Assembly: GCF_028285745.1 (NCBI RefSeq)
Contig: NZ_JANQOP010000236.1
Coordinates: forward strand, 1-32,429
Reading direction: 5' to 3'
Source: Acaryochloris sp. IP29b_bin.137
GTDB taxonomy: Bacteria; Cyanobacteriota; Cyanobacteriia; Thermosynechococcales; Thermosynechococcaceae
Length of the DNA stretch: 32,429 nt
Part shown: positions 1 to 7,568 of the stretch, one piece after another
Numbering within the stretch: position 1 is the first letter of the stretch
Layout: each line of letters begins with the position of its first letter
Position numbers and translations under genes: made by a program
Notes under the pieces: generated by a model
Seen by the model: only the letters and a program-made list of their open reading frames with translations
What the model was told of the DNA's origin: nothing
The model's database searches: none

Positions 1-151
1 AGTGCCCAATGACTCTACAGTGAAAGGAGATGTAGATTCTCAAAACCCTCAATAGGCTTGAATTCTAATAGACCCCAGAATCCGTTAGAACGAGGGACAG
101 TTGACAAAATATTGAGCGTAAGTTTAGGTTAAGCCAATCTGGTTATGGTCT

Positions 152-574
152 GTGATACAAGTCAAGATAGAAATCAATACTTGGGTTGAGTTTTTGCTGA
201 TGACCTCACAATTCTCTTTGCCACAGATGTTAATCCCTTTCTTCTCTATCAATGCCGTACTGCGGAAGAGCCTAATCGCAGCCTTAATCGGAGGGATGGT
301 GCTATTCAGTTTACCCAGCCCTGCTGAAGCGGCCATTTGTCGAAATATCCAAGGGCGCCGCATTTGTGAAGCCTCGCTTAATCGCAGCGCTAAGAACTAC
401 TGGGAGTATCGAGCCATTGTTACGATTGATGGGGCCAGACAACCCCGAGAGACCTATAATTGCCGCGATCAGATTCGCATCCAGGCCGATGGCACAGTCA
501 TCCCCTTTGAAAAGGGCGATCCGAGTCCCGTCGTTTGCCGACTGTATAACAAGCGCAGGGCCAAGCGAAGATAA
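152..574 (+). CDS. Small secreted protein of unknown function
   Basis: I do not recognise a named family. The longest frame has 140 codons; ATGs at 200 and 227 are alternative starts, and the one at 227 places a short N-terminus directly before the hydrophobic stretch. That stretch (around residues 37-55 of the longest form) ends in Pro-Ser-Pro-Ala-Glu-Ala, a good signal peptidase I site, so the product is probably exported. The mature part is about 80 residues, rich in Arg, with four cysteines in short ICR/ICE/NCR/VCR contexts that could form two disulfides, and it ends in a basic tail. The opposite-strand frames over the same DNA lack these features and look like shadows. It lies 80 bases upstream of chlM on the same strand, but nothing shows they are co-transcribed. 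Confidence 0.6.
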   Translation: MIQVKIEINTWVEFLLMTSQFSLPQMLIPFFSINAVLRKSLIAALIGGMVLFSLPSPAEAAICRNIQGRRICEASLNRSAKNYWEYRAIVTIDGARQPRETYNCRDQIRIQADGTVIPFEKGDPSPVVCRLYNKRRAKRR

Positions 575-654
575 TCCATCTTGCAACAATCTCCCCCGGC
601 AGGTACCGTTTTCTGTAACCATGGGGGGTTGAGACCTCAAATCCGAAGATATCC

Positions 655-1347
655 ATGACTACCACCGACGATAAAGCCGTTGTTCAAGATTATTTCAATA
701 CCGTTGGCTTTGACCGTTGGCGACGGATTTATGGCGACGGTGATGTCAATAAAGTCCAAAAGGACATCCGTATTGGCCATCAACAAACGGTCGATACACT
801 GCTCTCTTGGCTGAAGGCTGATGGAGATTTATCGGGGCAATCCTTTTGTGATGCGGGCTGCGGCGTCGGCAGTTTAAGCATCCCCCTTGCAGAAATGGGC
901 ATTCAGGTCTCGGCTAGCGATATTTCCCAAAAAATGGTGGAAGAGGCTCAAGTCCGGGCCAAACAACAGCTGGGCCAGGACCAAAATCCCACCTTTTCAG
1001 TGCAGGATTTAGAAGCCTTATCCGGTAGCTACGATACCGTCGTTTGCCTGGATGTTTTGATTCATTATCCCGACCAAAAAGTGCCAGAAATGATCAATCA
1101 CTTGGCTTCCCTGGCTAAATCTCGGCTGATCCTCAGCTTTGCCCCCTGGACCATTGGCTATATGCTACTGAAGAAAATTGGTAGTTTCTTCCCGGGGCCA
1201 AGCAAAACCACTCGCGCCTATCTACATCGAGAGTTTGATATTTGTGATATTTTGCGATCGCAAGGCTGGACCATCGAGCGCAAAGCCATGACTAAAACCA
1301 GCTTTTATTTCTCTCGCCTAATCGAGGCCAAGCGCTCCGACGCTTAG
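655..1347 (+). CDS. chlM: Magnesium protoporphyrin IX O-methyltransferase
   Basis: ChlM transfers a methyl group from S-adenosylmethionine to the 13-propionate of Mg-protoporphyrin IX, the step after Mg-chelatase in chlorophyll synthesis. The 230-residue product has the usual family length. The class I methyltransferase glycine-rich loop is at residues 65-73 (CDAGCGVGS), followed by the acidic residue of motif II in SASDIS near residue 89 and a conserved LDVLIHYP segment in the middle. The C-terminal part contains the family-typical SFAPWT and KTSFYFSRL segments. The ATG at 655 is the natural start because upstream sequence adds no conserved residues. It is followed after 18 bases by a short unknown gene on the same strand, so the two may share a transcript. 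Confidence 0.93.
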   Translation: MTTTDDKAVVQDYFNTVGFDRWRRIYGDGDVNKVQKDIRIGHQQTVDTLLSWLKADGDLSGQSFCDAGCGVGSLSIPLAEMGIQVSASDISQKMVEEAQVRAKQQLGQDQNPTFSVQDLEALSGSYDTVVCLDVLIHYPDQKVPEMINHLASLAKSRLILSFAPWTIGYMLLKKIGSFFPGPSKTTRAYLHREFDICDILRSQGWTIERKAMTKTSFYFSRLIEAKRSDA

Positions 1348-1365
1348 CAAGGCAAACACCAAGGT

Positions 1366-1680
1366 ATGCGAGCACGGCTCGACCAAGATCTGATCATTCT
1401 TCACAACGAGGATCTACCTAAATTTAAAAAGGGCGGGTCCGTCGTTCGCAATAGCTATTTTTGGGCATTGCGGGCCATCGCGGGTCATGCGCCGCGCTAT
1501 GGGGATTGGGAATATGAAATAGACGTTTGGCTGGCCCTGAAACGAGTCTTGTTAGCGTTTCAAGAATCTGGTTATCTGGGACTGCGGGAAACCCAACTCG
1601 AGTTTCCGCCCGATTTCTACGATATTCCGCCTCTCCTTAAAAGCGTTTCCACCTGGGCCGAGCCCTGGTCGCCAAATTGA
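1366..1680 (+). CDS. Hypothetical protein downstream of chlM
   Basis: A 104-codon frame lies 18 bases after chlM and 59 bases before the bisphosphate nucleotidase gene, all on the plus strand, which suggests a transcription unit. The product is soluble by appearance, with no signal peptide or membrane segment. It contains an aromatic-rich central part (NSYFWALRAIAGHAPRYGDWEYEIDVW) and a proline- and aspartate-rich C-terminal third (FPPDFYDIPPLL). I recognise no domain. Codon use resembles its neighbours. A role linked to tetrapyrrole metabolism is possible from position only, and I would not assign one. Confidence 0.65.
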   Translation: MRARLDQDLIILHNEDLPKFKKGGSVVRNSYFWALRAIAGHAPRYGDWEYEIDVWLALKRVLLAFQESGYLGLRETQLEFPPDFYDIPPLLKSVSTWAEPWSPN

Positions 1681-1739
1681 TTGGCTTCACCCTTTGGAAT
1701 CGGCTATGGTAGACATTACTTTGTTAAGGCTCCACAATC

Positions 1740-2696
1740 ATGCCCTACGAATCCGAGAAAAATATCGCCATCCAAGCTGTACAGGCGGCAGCACAGCTTT
1801 GCGAACAAGTTCGGCGCGAAATTGTCCCAGAAGCCATTGAAAAGAAGGATAAAAGCCCCGTCACCGTCGCAGACTTTGGTGCTCAAGCTTTGATTTGTCG
1901 GGCACTGTCCATCGCCTTTCCTCAAGACCCCGTGGTGGGGGAAGAGGATGCGGCAGAATTGCGGACCCCTGAAATGGCTGAGCGCTTGGCTCAGGTCACC
2001 CAGTATGTGCAAGCCATCGTTCCCGAGGCCAATCCTGAACAAGTGATGAGCTGGATTGACCACGGCAATGGTCAGGTGGGATCGCGGTACTGGACCCTAG
2101 ATCCCATTGACGGCACCAAAGGGTTTTTACGTGGGGATCAATACGCGATCGCCCTCGCTCTAATCGAGAATGGTGAAATTAAAGTGGGGGTTTTGGGCTG
2201 TCCAGCCCTTTCGTTTACAGAGGGGCAAACCGGATTGATGGGGGTTGCCGTCCGGGGAGAAGGCGCAACCTTAGCACCCCTGGCGGGTGGAGCCCCACAA
2301 TCGATTCAAGTGGTCTCTGCCGATCAGTCTGACAATCTCCGATTTGTGGAAAGCGTGGAATCTGGCCATGGAGATCAGTCTCGCCAAGCCGCCGTTGCTA
2401 AAGCCGCAGGCATTACCCAAGACTCCCTAAGAATGGATAGCCAAGCCAAATATATGGCCGTTGCTGCGGGTCAAGCCGCCCTCTATTTGCGACTCCCTTC
2501 TCCCAAAACCCCTGACTATCGTGAGAAGATCTGGGATCATGCAGCGGGCGTTATTTTAGTCGAGGAAGCTGGAGGCCGCGTGACGGATATTGCTGGCAAG
2601 TCCCTCGACTTTTCTCTCGGGGCAAAACTAGTCAATAACCAAGGGGTTGTGGTGAGCAATGGGAGTATTCATGATCCCGTTTTAGCAGCTCTGTGA
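1740..2696 (+). CDS. 3'(2'),5'-bisphosphate nucleotidase, inositol monophosphatase superfamily
   Basis: The enzyme class removes the 3'-phosphate from phosphoadenosine phosphate (and PAPS) left by sulfate assimilation, using Mg ions. The product has all superfamily motifs: KSPVTVAD at residues 38-45, the metal ligand Glu in VVGEED near 67-70, the signature WTLDPIDGTKGF at 118-129 with Asp121 and Asp124, and WDHAAGVILVEEAGG near 265-280 with the third metal-binding Asp. At 318 residues, with an insert before the WTLDPIDGT motif, it is closer to Hal2/SAL1-type bisphosphate nucleotidases than to the shorter inositol monophosphatases or CysQ. Substrate preference cannot be read with certainty; inositol phosphates are the alternative. 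It ends 13 bases before the convergent phosphorylase-like gene. Confidence 0.85.
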   Translation: MPYESEKNIAIQAVQAAAQLCEQVRREIVPEAIEKKDKSPVTVADFGAQALICRALSIAFPQDPVVGEEDAAELRTPEMAERLAQVTQYVQAIVPEANPEQVMSWIDHGNGQVGSRYWTLDPIDGTKGFLRGDQYAIALALIENGEIKVGVLGCPALSFTEGQTGLMGVAVRGEGATLAPLAGGAPQSIQVVSADQSDNLRFVESVESGHGDQSRQAAVAKAAGITQDSLRMDSQAKYMAVAAGQAALYLRLPSPKTPDYREKIWDHAAGVILVEEAGGRVTDIAGKSLDFSLGAKLVNNQGVVVSNGSIHDPVLAAL

Positions 2697-2708
2697 TGTC
2701 TTGAACCC

Positions 2709-3407
2709 TTAGGGCTTAAATAGCTGAGTCGTGACTTTTTCCAACTGTTTCAGTCCTTTCAGTGACCCTTGAATCAGTCGAAGGGCAGGCAAGGGTTGAC
2801 GCAGCATTCCCATTGCCATGGGCAACATTTGCAAATCGCCATTAGGGCTAATCGCTGCATTTAAGTCGGGCAAATCATGGTGGACATCATCGCTAATCAC
2901 CCGCACGATCCCCATGGATATGGGCGTAGATTGTAAACCAGATAGCAAGGAAAATCCTTCCATATCCACGACGTCTGCTTGATGCGTCTGGGCCAGCTGT
3001 CGCTTTTCGGTGGCAGTATGGATGATGCGATCGCAACTCACCCCCGTGACCGGTATCACGGTCTCCGCGAGTCGTTGGGATAGACTCAGGAGGATTTGTG
3101 CATCACAAGAGATTGGAACGTCTAGCACTTGAGTACCGTCAACACAAGTCTGACAAATCACCACATCACCGATGGACAACTGATCGGTCAGACTTCCGCC
3201 CAACCCCATTAACAAGGCATTGGATGAGGTCTGCCCATGGGACTGCTGAAGCCACGATGGGAGAAACTGGGTCACCCCCTGGGGACCTATGGGAATGGGC
3301 ACAACCATTGCAGTACTAAACCCTGCCGATTGTAAGCCCTTACATACCGATCGATGCTCTGCCCCTCGGGGCACAAAAACGAGATCAAATTGAGGTGACA
3401 TGGCCAT
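2709..3407 (-). CDS. Nucleoside phosphorylase-superfamily protein, possibly hopanoid-associated
   Basis: The 232-residue protein belongs to the nucleoside phosphorylase/MTA-SAH nucleosidase fold. Visible signs are LLMGLGGSLTDQLSIGDVVI (the glycine-rich phosphate or ribose loop and the following strand) in the first half, and VVDMEGFSLL followed by VRVISDD in the second half; in this fold the Met-Glu pair binds ribose and the Asp contacts the base. It is transcribed divergently from squalene synthase with 240 bases between them. Hopanoid clusters encode a phosphorylase of this fold (HpnG) that converts adenosylhopane to ribosylhopane, so a role in hopanoid side-chain processing is a reasonable inference; a general purine salvage or nucleosidase function is the alternative. 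A second ATG two codons in is an equally possible start. Confidence 0.72.
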   Translation of the reverse strand: MAMSPQFDLVFVPRGAEHRSVCKGLQSAGFSTAMVVPIPIGPQGVTQFLPSWLQQSHGQTSSNALLMGLGGSLTDQLSIGDVVICQTCVDGTQVLDVPISCDAQILLSLSQRLAETVIPVTGVSCDRIIHTATEKRQLAQTHQADVVDMEGFSLLSGLQSTPISMGIVRVISDDVHHDLPDLNAAISPNGDLQMLPMAMGMLRQPLPALRLIQGSLKGLKQLEKVTTQLFKP

Positions 3408-3647
3408 TCGTCTCCAGTTGCGACATCAAAACAGTCTGAATGGGCTACTATTTCAGCCCTTCACGATTGAGAGGACAGATATAAAACTCTCACACTACTT
3501 CTGTAATTTGAGAGTTCCGTATGCTATGTTCACTCGGAGACAGGTATACATACTCATTCGGCAATGGGATGTTCTGTCCTTAAAGACCTCTGTGGCTGTG
3601 GTGTGATTTGCATTTTGAGTTTTGGTATAGAGCAGGAGTGAACGATT
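3408..3647. promoter_or_regulatory. Divergent promoter region between phosphorylase-like gene and squalene synthase
   Basis: These 240 bases separate two genes transcribed away from each other and must hold both promoters. An inverted repeat with 8-base arms (AACTCTCA at 3485-3492 and TGAGAGTT at 3509-3516) lies near the middle and could be an operator or a hairpin. AGGACAG at 3472-3478 and CTGTCCT at 3573-3579 form a wider, weaker pair. I cannot assign a promoter box with confidence. Confidence 0.4.
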
Positions 3648-4727
3648 ATGGTACAAATGGCCCTGGAGTCTCCCACTGATCATCGGCAAGTTGAACGCTT
3701 TTGCCAAGAGATTTTGCCACAAGTCTCTCGCACCTTTGCCTTAAGTATTCGGTTTTTACCGGGCAACTTAGGACGCGCCGTCCTGTGTGGTTACCTGCTT
3801 GCACGGATAGCCGACACGATTGAAGATGATCCTGTGGCTACGGTAGAATCCAAGATCAGACTGTTGGATAAATTCCTAGTCTGCTTTGATGAGCCAAGTT
3901 GTGCAGATGCTTTCCCTCAAGCCATAGGGGGATTAGAAGGGGAAAAAGCGCATCTATATCTCGTCGAAAATACTCACCTTGTTTTTGCGCTGTTTCGAAG
4001 CTTGCCCGCCAAATCACAACAGACGTTGCAACATTGGATTACAGAAATGGTCCAAGGAATGCAAAAGTTTGTCCAATTACATGCTCAGGGCATTCGGATT
4101 AAGACTTTAGAAGAATATCAAGAATATTGCTACTACGTTGCGGGTACCGTTGGTTATTTGCTTACGGACCTATGGTTCGAACATTCTCCGAGCGTTGATT
4201 TTGCCACCTACCATACGCTGCGGCAAACCTGTGCTGCCTTTGGTGAAGGCTTGCAAACCGTTAATATCCTCAAAGATATTGCTTGGGATGCCGAACATGA
4301 AAACTCTATTTATATTCCCCAAGATGCTTTAGAAACCCATGGCAGCAGCCATGCGACGCTATTGGATCCTGAGTTTCTGCCCCAGAATCATGCAGCGATC
4401 AAATCCTTGGTCGAACTGGCTTGGACTGATTTGGATAAAGCCGCCCAATATTTGATGGAAGTCCCTCGGGCGGCCATTCCGATTCGACTGTTTTGCATCT
4501 TGCCCCTGGTGTTTGCCTATGCCACCTTGCGCGATATCACAGGGTCTACCGCCATGCTTAAATCGGGTGGGAATATCAAGATTTCCAGAGCTGAGGTGAA
4601 GTCGTTAATTATGGTGGGGCCGTTTACAGTATTGAGTAACTTCACCATCCGCCGACTGATTGACCAAGTGCGCCAACAGCCCTTTTTATGGGGAAATAAA
4701 AATACCGCTCTTAAAAAGGCTGCTTAA
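3648..4727 (+). CDS. sqs: Squalene synthase
   Basis: The enzyme couples two farnesyl diphosphates to presqualene diphosphate and reduces it to squalene, the entry to hopanoids. The product (359 residues) shows the Asp-rich motif DTIEDD at residues 56-61 and the second one, KDIAWDAE, at 209-216, both for Mg-diphosphate binding. The N-terminal SRTFALSIRFLPGNLGRAVLCGYLLARIADT segment and CYYVAGTVGYLLTDLW (near 161-176) are of the one-step, eukaryote-like squalene synthase type rather than phytoene synthase, whose motif is DELVD. The C-terminal part carries hydrophobic segments that may attach it to the membrane. Start ATG at 3648 follows an AGGAG at 3633. Phytoene synthase is the alternative but fits worse. 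Confidence 0.87.
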   Translation: MVQMALESPTDHRQVERFCQEILPQVSRTFALSIRFLPGNLGRAVLCGYLLARIADTIEDDPVATVESKIRLLDKFLVCFDEPSCADAFPQAIGGLEGEKAHLYLVENTHLVFALFRSLPAKSQQTLQHWITEMVQGMQKFVQLHAQGIRIKTLEEYQEYCYYVAGTVGYLLTDLWFEHSPSVDFATYHTLRQTCAAFGEGLQTVNILKDIAWDAEHENSIYIPQDALETHGSSHATLLDPEFLPQNHAAIKSLVELAWTDLDKAAQYLMEVPRAAIPIRLFCILPLVFAYATLRDITGSTAMLKSGGNIKISRAEVKSLIMVGPFTVLSNFTIRRLIDQVRQQPFLWGNKNTALKKAA

Positions 4728-4925
4728 TTCCTGCTGGTAGATTGTGGGCTGCCTGACGCCATTCTCTTGGCTTTTATTCAATGCCTAAGGGGTAAATGAA
4801 GTCGCCTGGTATTCGACCTTAAATTTGGCTTACCCCTCGTCTGCTTATCCTCACCCTAAGATGGATACAGAAGATTAAGGATGAGTGATAGGATAATTTG
4901 GCGATCTTTTAAAGAACACAAGTTT

Positions 4926-4945
4926 TTCGGTTGCTGCTAACCGAA
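4926..4945 (+). promoter_or_regulatory. Hairpin 1 in the sodB leader
   Basis: TTCGGTT (4926-4932) and AACCGAA (4939-4945) are perfect complements with a 6-base loop. It lies 14 bases before a larger hairpin. Whether it is transcribed with sodB is not visible. Confidence 0.4.
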
Positions 4946-4959
4946 TATTGCTCAATTGG

Positions 4960-5000
4960 ATGGGTCAAAGCATGATCGCTATGTGCATGCCTTGACCCAT
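4960..5000 (+). promoter_or_regulatory. Hairpin 2, long stem just upstream of sodB
   Basis: The arms are ATGGGTCAAAGCATG (4960-4974) and CATGCCTTGACCCAT (4986-5000), 15 bases each with one mismatch and an 11-base loop. It ends 32 bases before the sodB start. No uridine run of terminator quality follows, so a leader element, a repressor site or a weak attenuator is more likely than an ordinary terminator. Confidence 0.5.
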
Positions 5001-5032
5001 TTATGCCCATTGTCAAGAGAGGATTGAACTGC

Positions 5033-5632
5033 ATGGTTTACCAACTACCCGATCTGCCCTACGACTACAACGCGTTGGATCCACATATTTCTGCACGGAC
5101 CCTAGAATTTCACCATGACAAACACCATGCCGCTTATGTGACGAAGTGCAATGGTATGACCAAAGACACCCCCATGGATAACATGTCTATTGAGGACGTG
5201 ATCAAGTCTGCTTACGGTGATCCGGCAAAAGCTGGACTTTTTAACAACGCTGCACAAGCTTGGAATCACAGCTTTTATTGGAATTCAATGAAGCCGGGTG
5301 GGGGTGGTCTCCCCGGAGGTGCTTTGGCTGCCAAAATTAATACCGATTTTGGCAACTACGATAACTTTAAGGCTGCCTTCAAAGAAGCAGGGGGGACCCA
5401 GTTTGGCAGTGGATGGGCTTGGCTCGTGTTGGATAATGGCACGCTTAAGGTTACCAAGACCCCCAATGCTGAAAATCCGTTGGTTCATGGTCAAACTCCC
5501 TTACTTACCATGGATGTATGGGAACATGCCTACTATCTAGATTTTCAAAATAGCCGTCCTGGGTATATTGATACCTTCTTATCTAGTTTGGTGAATTGGG
5601 ATTTTGCTGCTCAGAATCTAGCTGCTGCCTAA
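5033..5632 (+). CDS. sodB: Iron superoxide dismutase
   Basis: SodB dismutates superoxide to oxygen and peroxide in the cytosol. I chose the ATG at 5033 (199 residues, family-typical) because the protein then begins MVYQLPDLPYDYNAL like other Fe-SODs; the frame is open 30 bases further up but adds only unconserved residues. Metal ligands are His27, His79, Asp161 and His165 in the contexts EFHHDKHH, WNHSFYW and DVWEHAYYLDFQ. Gln75, four residues before the second ligand, is the position where Fe-type enzymes carry the outer-sphere glutamine, and the later GTQFGSGWAWLV segment also fits the Fe type. Two hairpins precede it and a perfect palindrome follows it. It lacks a signal peptide. It is monocistronic by layout. 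Confidence 0.94.
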   Translation: MVYQLPDLPYDYNALDPHISARTLEFHHDKHHAAYVTKCNGMTKDTPMDNMSIEDVIKSAYGDPAKAGLFNNAAQAWNHSFYWNSMKPGGGGLPGGALAAKINTDFGNYDNFKAAFKEAGGTQFGSGWAWLVLDNGTLKVTKTPNAENPLVHGQTPLLTMDVWEHAYYLDFQNSRPGYIDTFLSSLVNWDFAAQNLAAA

Positions 5633-5681
5633 GCGGGGTAGTTAGTTCAATTCCGGGGCAGATATTGCCGTGCCCTGCACT

Positions 5682-5709
5682 ACAAGCGGCGCTCTAGAGC
5701 GCCGCTTGT
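5682..5709. terminator. Perfect 28-base palindrome between convergent genes
   Basis: The sequence from 5682 to 5709 is fully self-complementary around its centre between 5695 and 5696 (left half starts ACAAGCGGCG, right half ends CGCCGCTTGT). It sits 49 bases after the sodB stop and 5 bases before the end of the minus-strand HLIP gene, so it can serve both transcripts. It has no uridine run, so intrinsic termination is inferred from position and stem strength only. Confidence 0.55.
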
Positions 5710-5714
5710 GATCG

Positions 5715-5942
5715 TTAGCGCAACCCCACCCAAGTAAAGAAATCTTGGCGGGTCACTAATTCCAGTAAGAGCAAGACTATAAAACCCACCATGGCAAAGC
5801 GGCCATTCATCCGTTCTGCATAATCCGTCCACCCAAACGCAGGTTCCGGAGGAGCCTCTAGGTCTGGCGAGGGGGTCGGCTCAGGGGCAGGGGGAGTGGG
5901 TGATGAAGAACTCATAGACAAAGTGGAAGGGGACTTCAGCAT
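5715..5942 (-). CDS. High-light-inducible (HLIP/SCP) single-helix chlorophyll-binding protein
   Basis: HLIPs are thylakoid proteins with one LHC-like helix that bind chlorophyll and carotenoid and protect photosystem assembly and chlorophyll synthesis. The signature is YAERMNGRFAMVGFIV, with Glu, Asn and Arg in the ExxNxRxAM chlorophyll-binding arrangement, followed by a hydrophobic helix and a short tail ending at WVGLR. The N-terminal part is a Pro/Ser-rich spacer (PTPPAPEPTPSPDLEAPPEP). The start is uncertain: a GTG at 5969 gives 84 residues, the ATG at 5942 gives 75 and the ATG at 5915 gives 66. It follows sdhB on the same strand by only 8 to 62 bases depending on the start, so the two are probably co-transcribed. 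Confidence 0.85.
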   Translation of the reverse strand: MLKSPSTLSMSSSSPTPPAPEPTPSPDLEAPPEPAFGWTDYAERMNGRFAMVGFIVLLLLELVTRQDFFTWVGLR

Positions 5943-5977
5943 CTTAACGGAATTAATCTGCGATCGCACAAGCGCGG

Positions 5978-7033
5978 TTAATCAGTGTCTGCCGTAGAAG
6001 TGTGAGGCGCATCCCCTGCGGACTTCAGTCGTTTAACGGCATCAATCAGCGATCTCACTTCGGTCGTACCAGTTGATGCATCAAAGGTCATGGGTAGTTT
6101 TCTCCGTTTGAGCATTCGCCCTGCTAAAGGGATCAGACTGAATAGCCCTGGGACATCCTTGAAATTGTTGCCCACGACTCTCAGGCCAAATTTTCGCTCA
6201 TCTATCCATCCCCCTTTTTGGACTAAATCAACTAAGACTCGACGATGGCGAAGGGGTCGACTGGCAGGTAACGGGGGATGGGCAAGGACCTGGGATTTGA
6301 TGTTGCTAATTTGATCGAGCGGCGCCACCCCCATCGGACAGACGGTATTGCAATTGAAACAACGGGTGCATCCCCACACCCCTTGGATATCCTGGTTATA
6401 GTGGTCTAGACGGTGCTCCGTCGCTTGATCTCGCGTATCTGCTAACAGCCGATGGGCTTTAGCCAAGGCATGGGGACCCACAAAAGTGGCATTTGTTGAG
6501 AGGGCATTACAGTCAGAATAGCAAGCCCCACAGAGAATGCAATTCCCCGTCTGATCCAGCTTGCGTCTATCTGCTGGAGATTGCAAAAACTCTCTTTCAG
6601 GCAGCTGCCGACCTGCTGAACTGACATAGGGCTCAACTTGATCTAAGTTTTGCCAAAATCGATCCATGTCCACTACCAGGTCTTTGATAACCGGGAAATT
6701 ATCCATCGGAGCAACTTCAATGACAGGGATAATGTCCTGATCCTCCTCTGTCGACAGAGGATTCCTCCCAACAACCGCGTGATGAAAATGTTCCAATTCT
6801 GCTTTCACATTTTGTTGACAGGCCAATGCCGCTCGATGATTAATGCGCATGCTACAACTGCCACAAATGGTGTTTCGACAATTTTTTCGAAAGGCAAGGG
6901 AACCATCCTGATGCCATTTGATCTGATTCAGGCAATCCAAAATAGTGGTGCTCGGATCAACATCTAACTCATAGGTTTGAACTCGAGTGCTACTGTGACG
7001 CTGTTGACGGGTGATTTTGAACAGAACTCGCAT
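5978..7033 (-). CDS. sdhB: Succinate dehydrogenase/fumarate reductase iron-sulfur subunit
   Basis: SdhB carries electrons from the flavoprotein to quinone; in cyanobacteria succinate dehydrogenase is a thylakoid respiratory entry point. The N-terminal plant-ferredoxin-like domain has the 2Fe-2S ligands Cys52, Cys57, Cys60 and Cys72. The second domain has two ferredoxin-type clusters: Cys165, 168, 171, 175 and Cys222, 225, 228, 232, the last followed by Pro. The binding pattern is complete. At 351 residues it is longer than the roughly 240-residue proteobacterial subunit, with a basic C-terminal extension of about 100 residues after the last cluster. No sdhA lies in the window, consistent with dispersed SDH genes in cyanobacteria. 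It is followed directly by an HLIP gene. Confidence 0.9.
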   Translation of the reverse strand: MRVLFKITRQQRHSSTRVQTYELDVDPSTTILDCLNQIKWHQDGSLAFRKNCRNTICGSCSMRINHRAALACQQNVKAELEHFHHAVVGRNPLSTEEDQDIIPVIEVAPMDNFPVIKDLVVDMDRFWQNLDQVEPYVSSAGRQLPEREFLQSPADRRKLDQTGNCILCGACYSDCNALSTNATFVGPHALAKAHRLLADTRDQATEHRLDHYNQDIQGVWGCTRCFNCNTVCPMGVAPLDQISNIKSQVLAHPPLPASRPLRHRRVLVDLVQKGGWIDERKFGLRVVGNNFKDVPGLFSLIPLAGRMLKRRKLPMTFDASTGTTEVRSLIDAVKRLKSAGDAPHTSTADTD

Positions 7034-7568
7034 GATTTCAAGTCTAGGGGCAGGAATGAAAGTAAATTTTTTTGTTTATTTACCGAGTTTTATTGGGATT
7101 TTGAAGAAAGATTACCTAGAGTCAAGGGATTAGGATATTGATATAGGCCTATTACTATCATGAACAACGGATGATCGGCCAGTAATACCGGGTGTAAACA
7201 TTCGCTTGTTCATTCTGTCTTGGAACAATATAGAGGAAGACAAATATTGTAGTTCACATTGATGACTTTCTCTAATCTAAAAGTAGCGCTTTATCAAACC
7301 TTTTGCCCTATGGGATCAGTCAAACCTCTCTCCTTAAAATTGGAGACTCAGATCATATCTCTCTACTTCCATCGATAAAAATTAGTTGCTAACCAAAAAG
7401 AAACCGTTAGAATAATATTTAGAAAGCAAATCGTTTTCTTTTTGCTACAATTGCAATAGTTTAAATATGGTCTGATTGTTGGGATTTAATTCATCCAGCT
7501 TTAGAGATCTCCCTCAAGTAGAAATGCTTCCATTTCTCTATATGTTGATTGCAAGGATATTTTTGTAG
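7034..7568. other. 535-base gap between sdhB and the cyAbrB gene, promoters of both
   Basis: These AT-rich bases separate divergent genes and must hold both promoters. Near the regulator start an AAGGA ribosome-binding site lies at 7552-7556. A hairpin with 7-base arms (AGAAATG 7520-7526, CATTTCT 7531-7537, loop CTTC) precedes it, and TAGAGA at 7502-7507 could pair instead with TCTCTA at 7535-7540. A 38-codon frame at 7262-7378 has no support. Nothing else is recognised. Confidence 0.45.

Larger units (their letters stand above)
4728..5032 (+). other. 305-base gap: sodB leader region with two hairpins
   Basis: No credible gene is seen between squalene synthase and the sodB start. The last 110 bases hold two successive inverted repeats (described separately), followed 32 bases later by the sodB ATG. 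The first part shows nothing I can name, though it must contain the sodB promoter. Confidence 0.5.

Noticed and set aside
366-632. Overlapping plus-strand frame of 88 codons
   Set aside because: It lies over the secreted-protein gene in another frame and has no features of its own.
3400-3606. 68-codon frame in the phosphorylase-squalene synthase gap
   Set aside because: It starts within the phosphorylase gene on the opposite strand and lacks any domain sign; the gap is better seen as promoters.
7262-7378. 38-codon open frame in the gap before the cyAbrB gene
   Set aside because: No ribosome-binding site at a good distance and no recognisable features; a frame this short is expected by chance.
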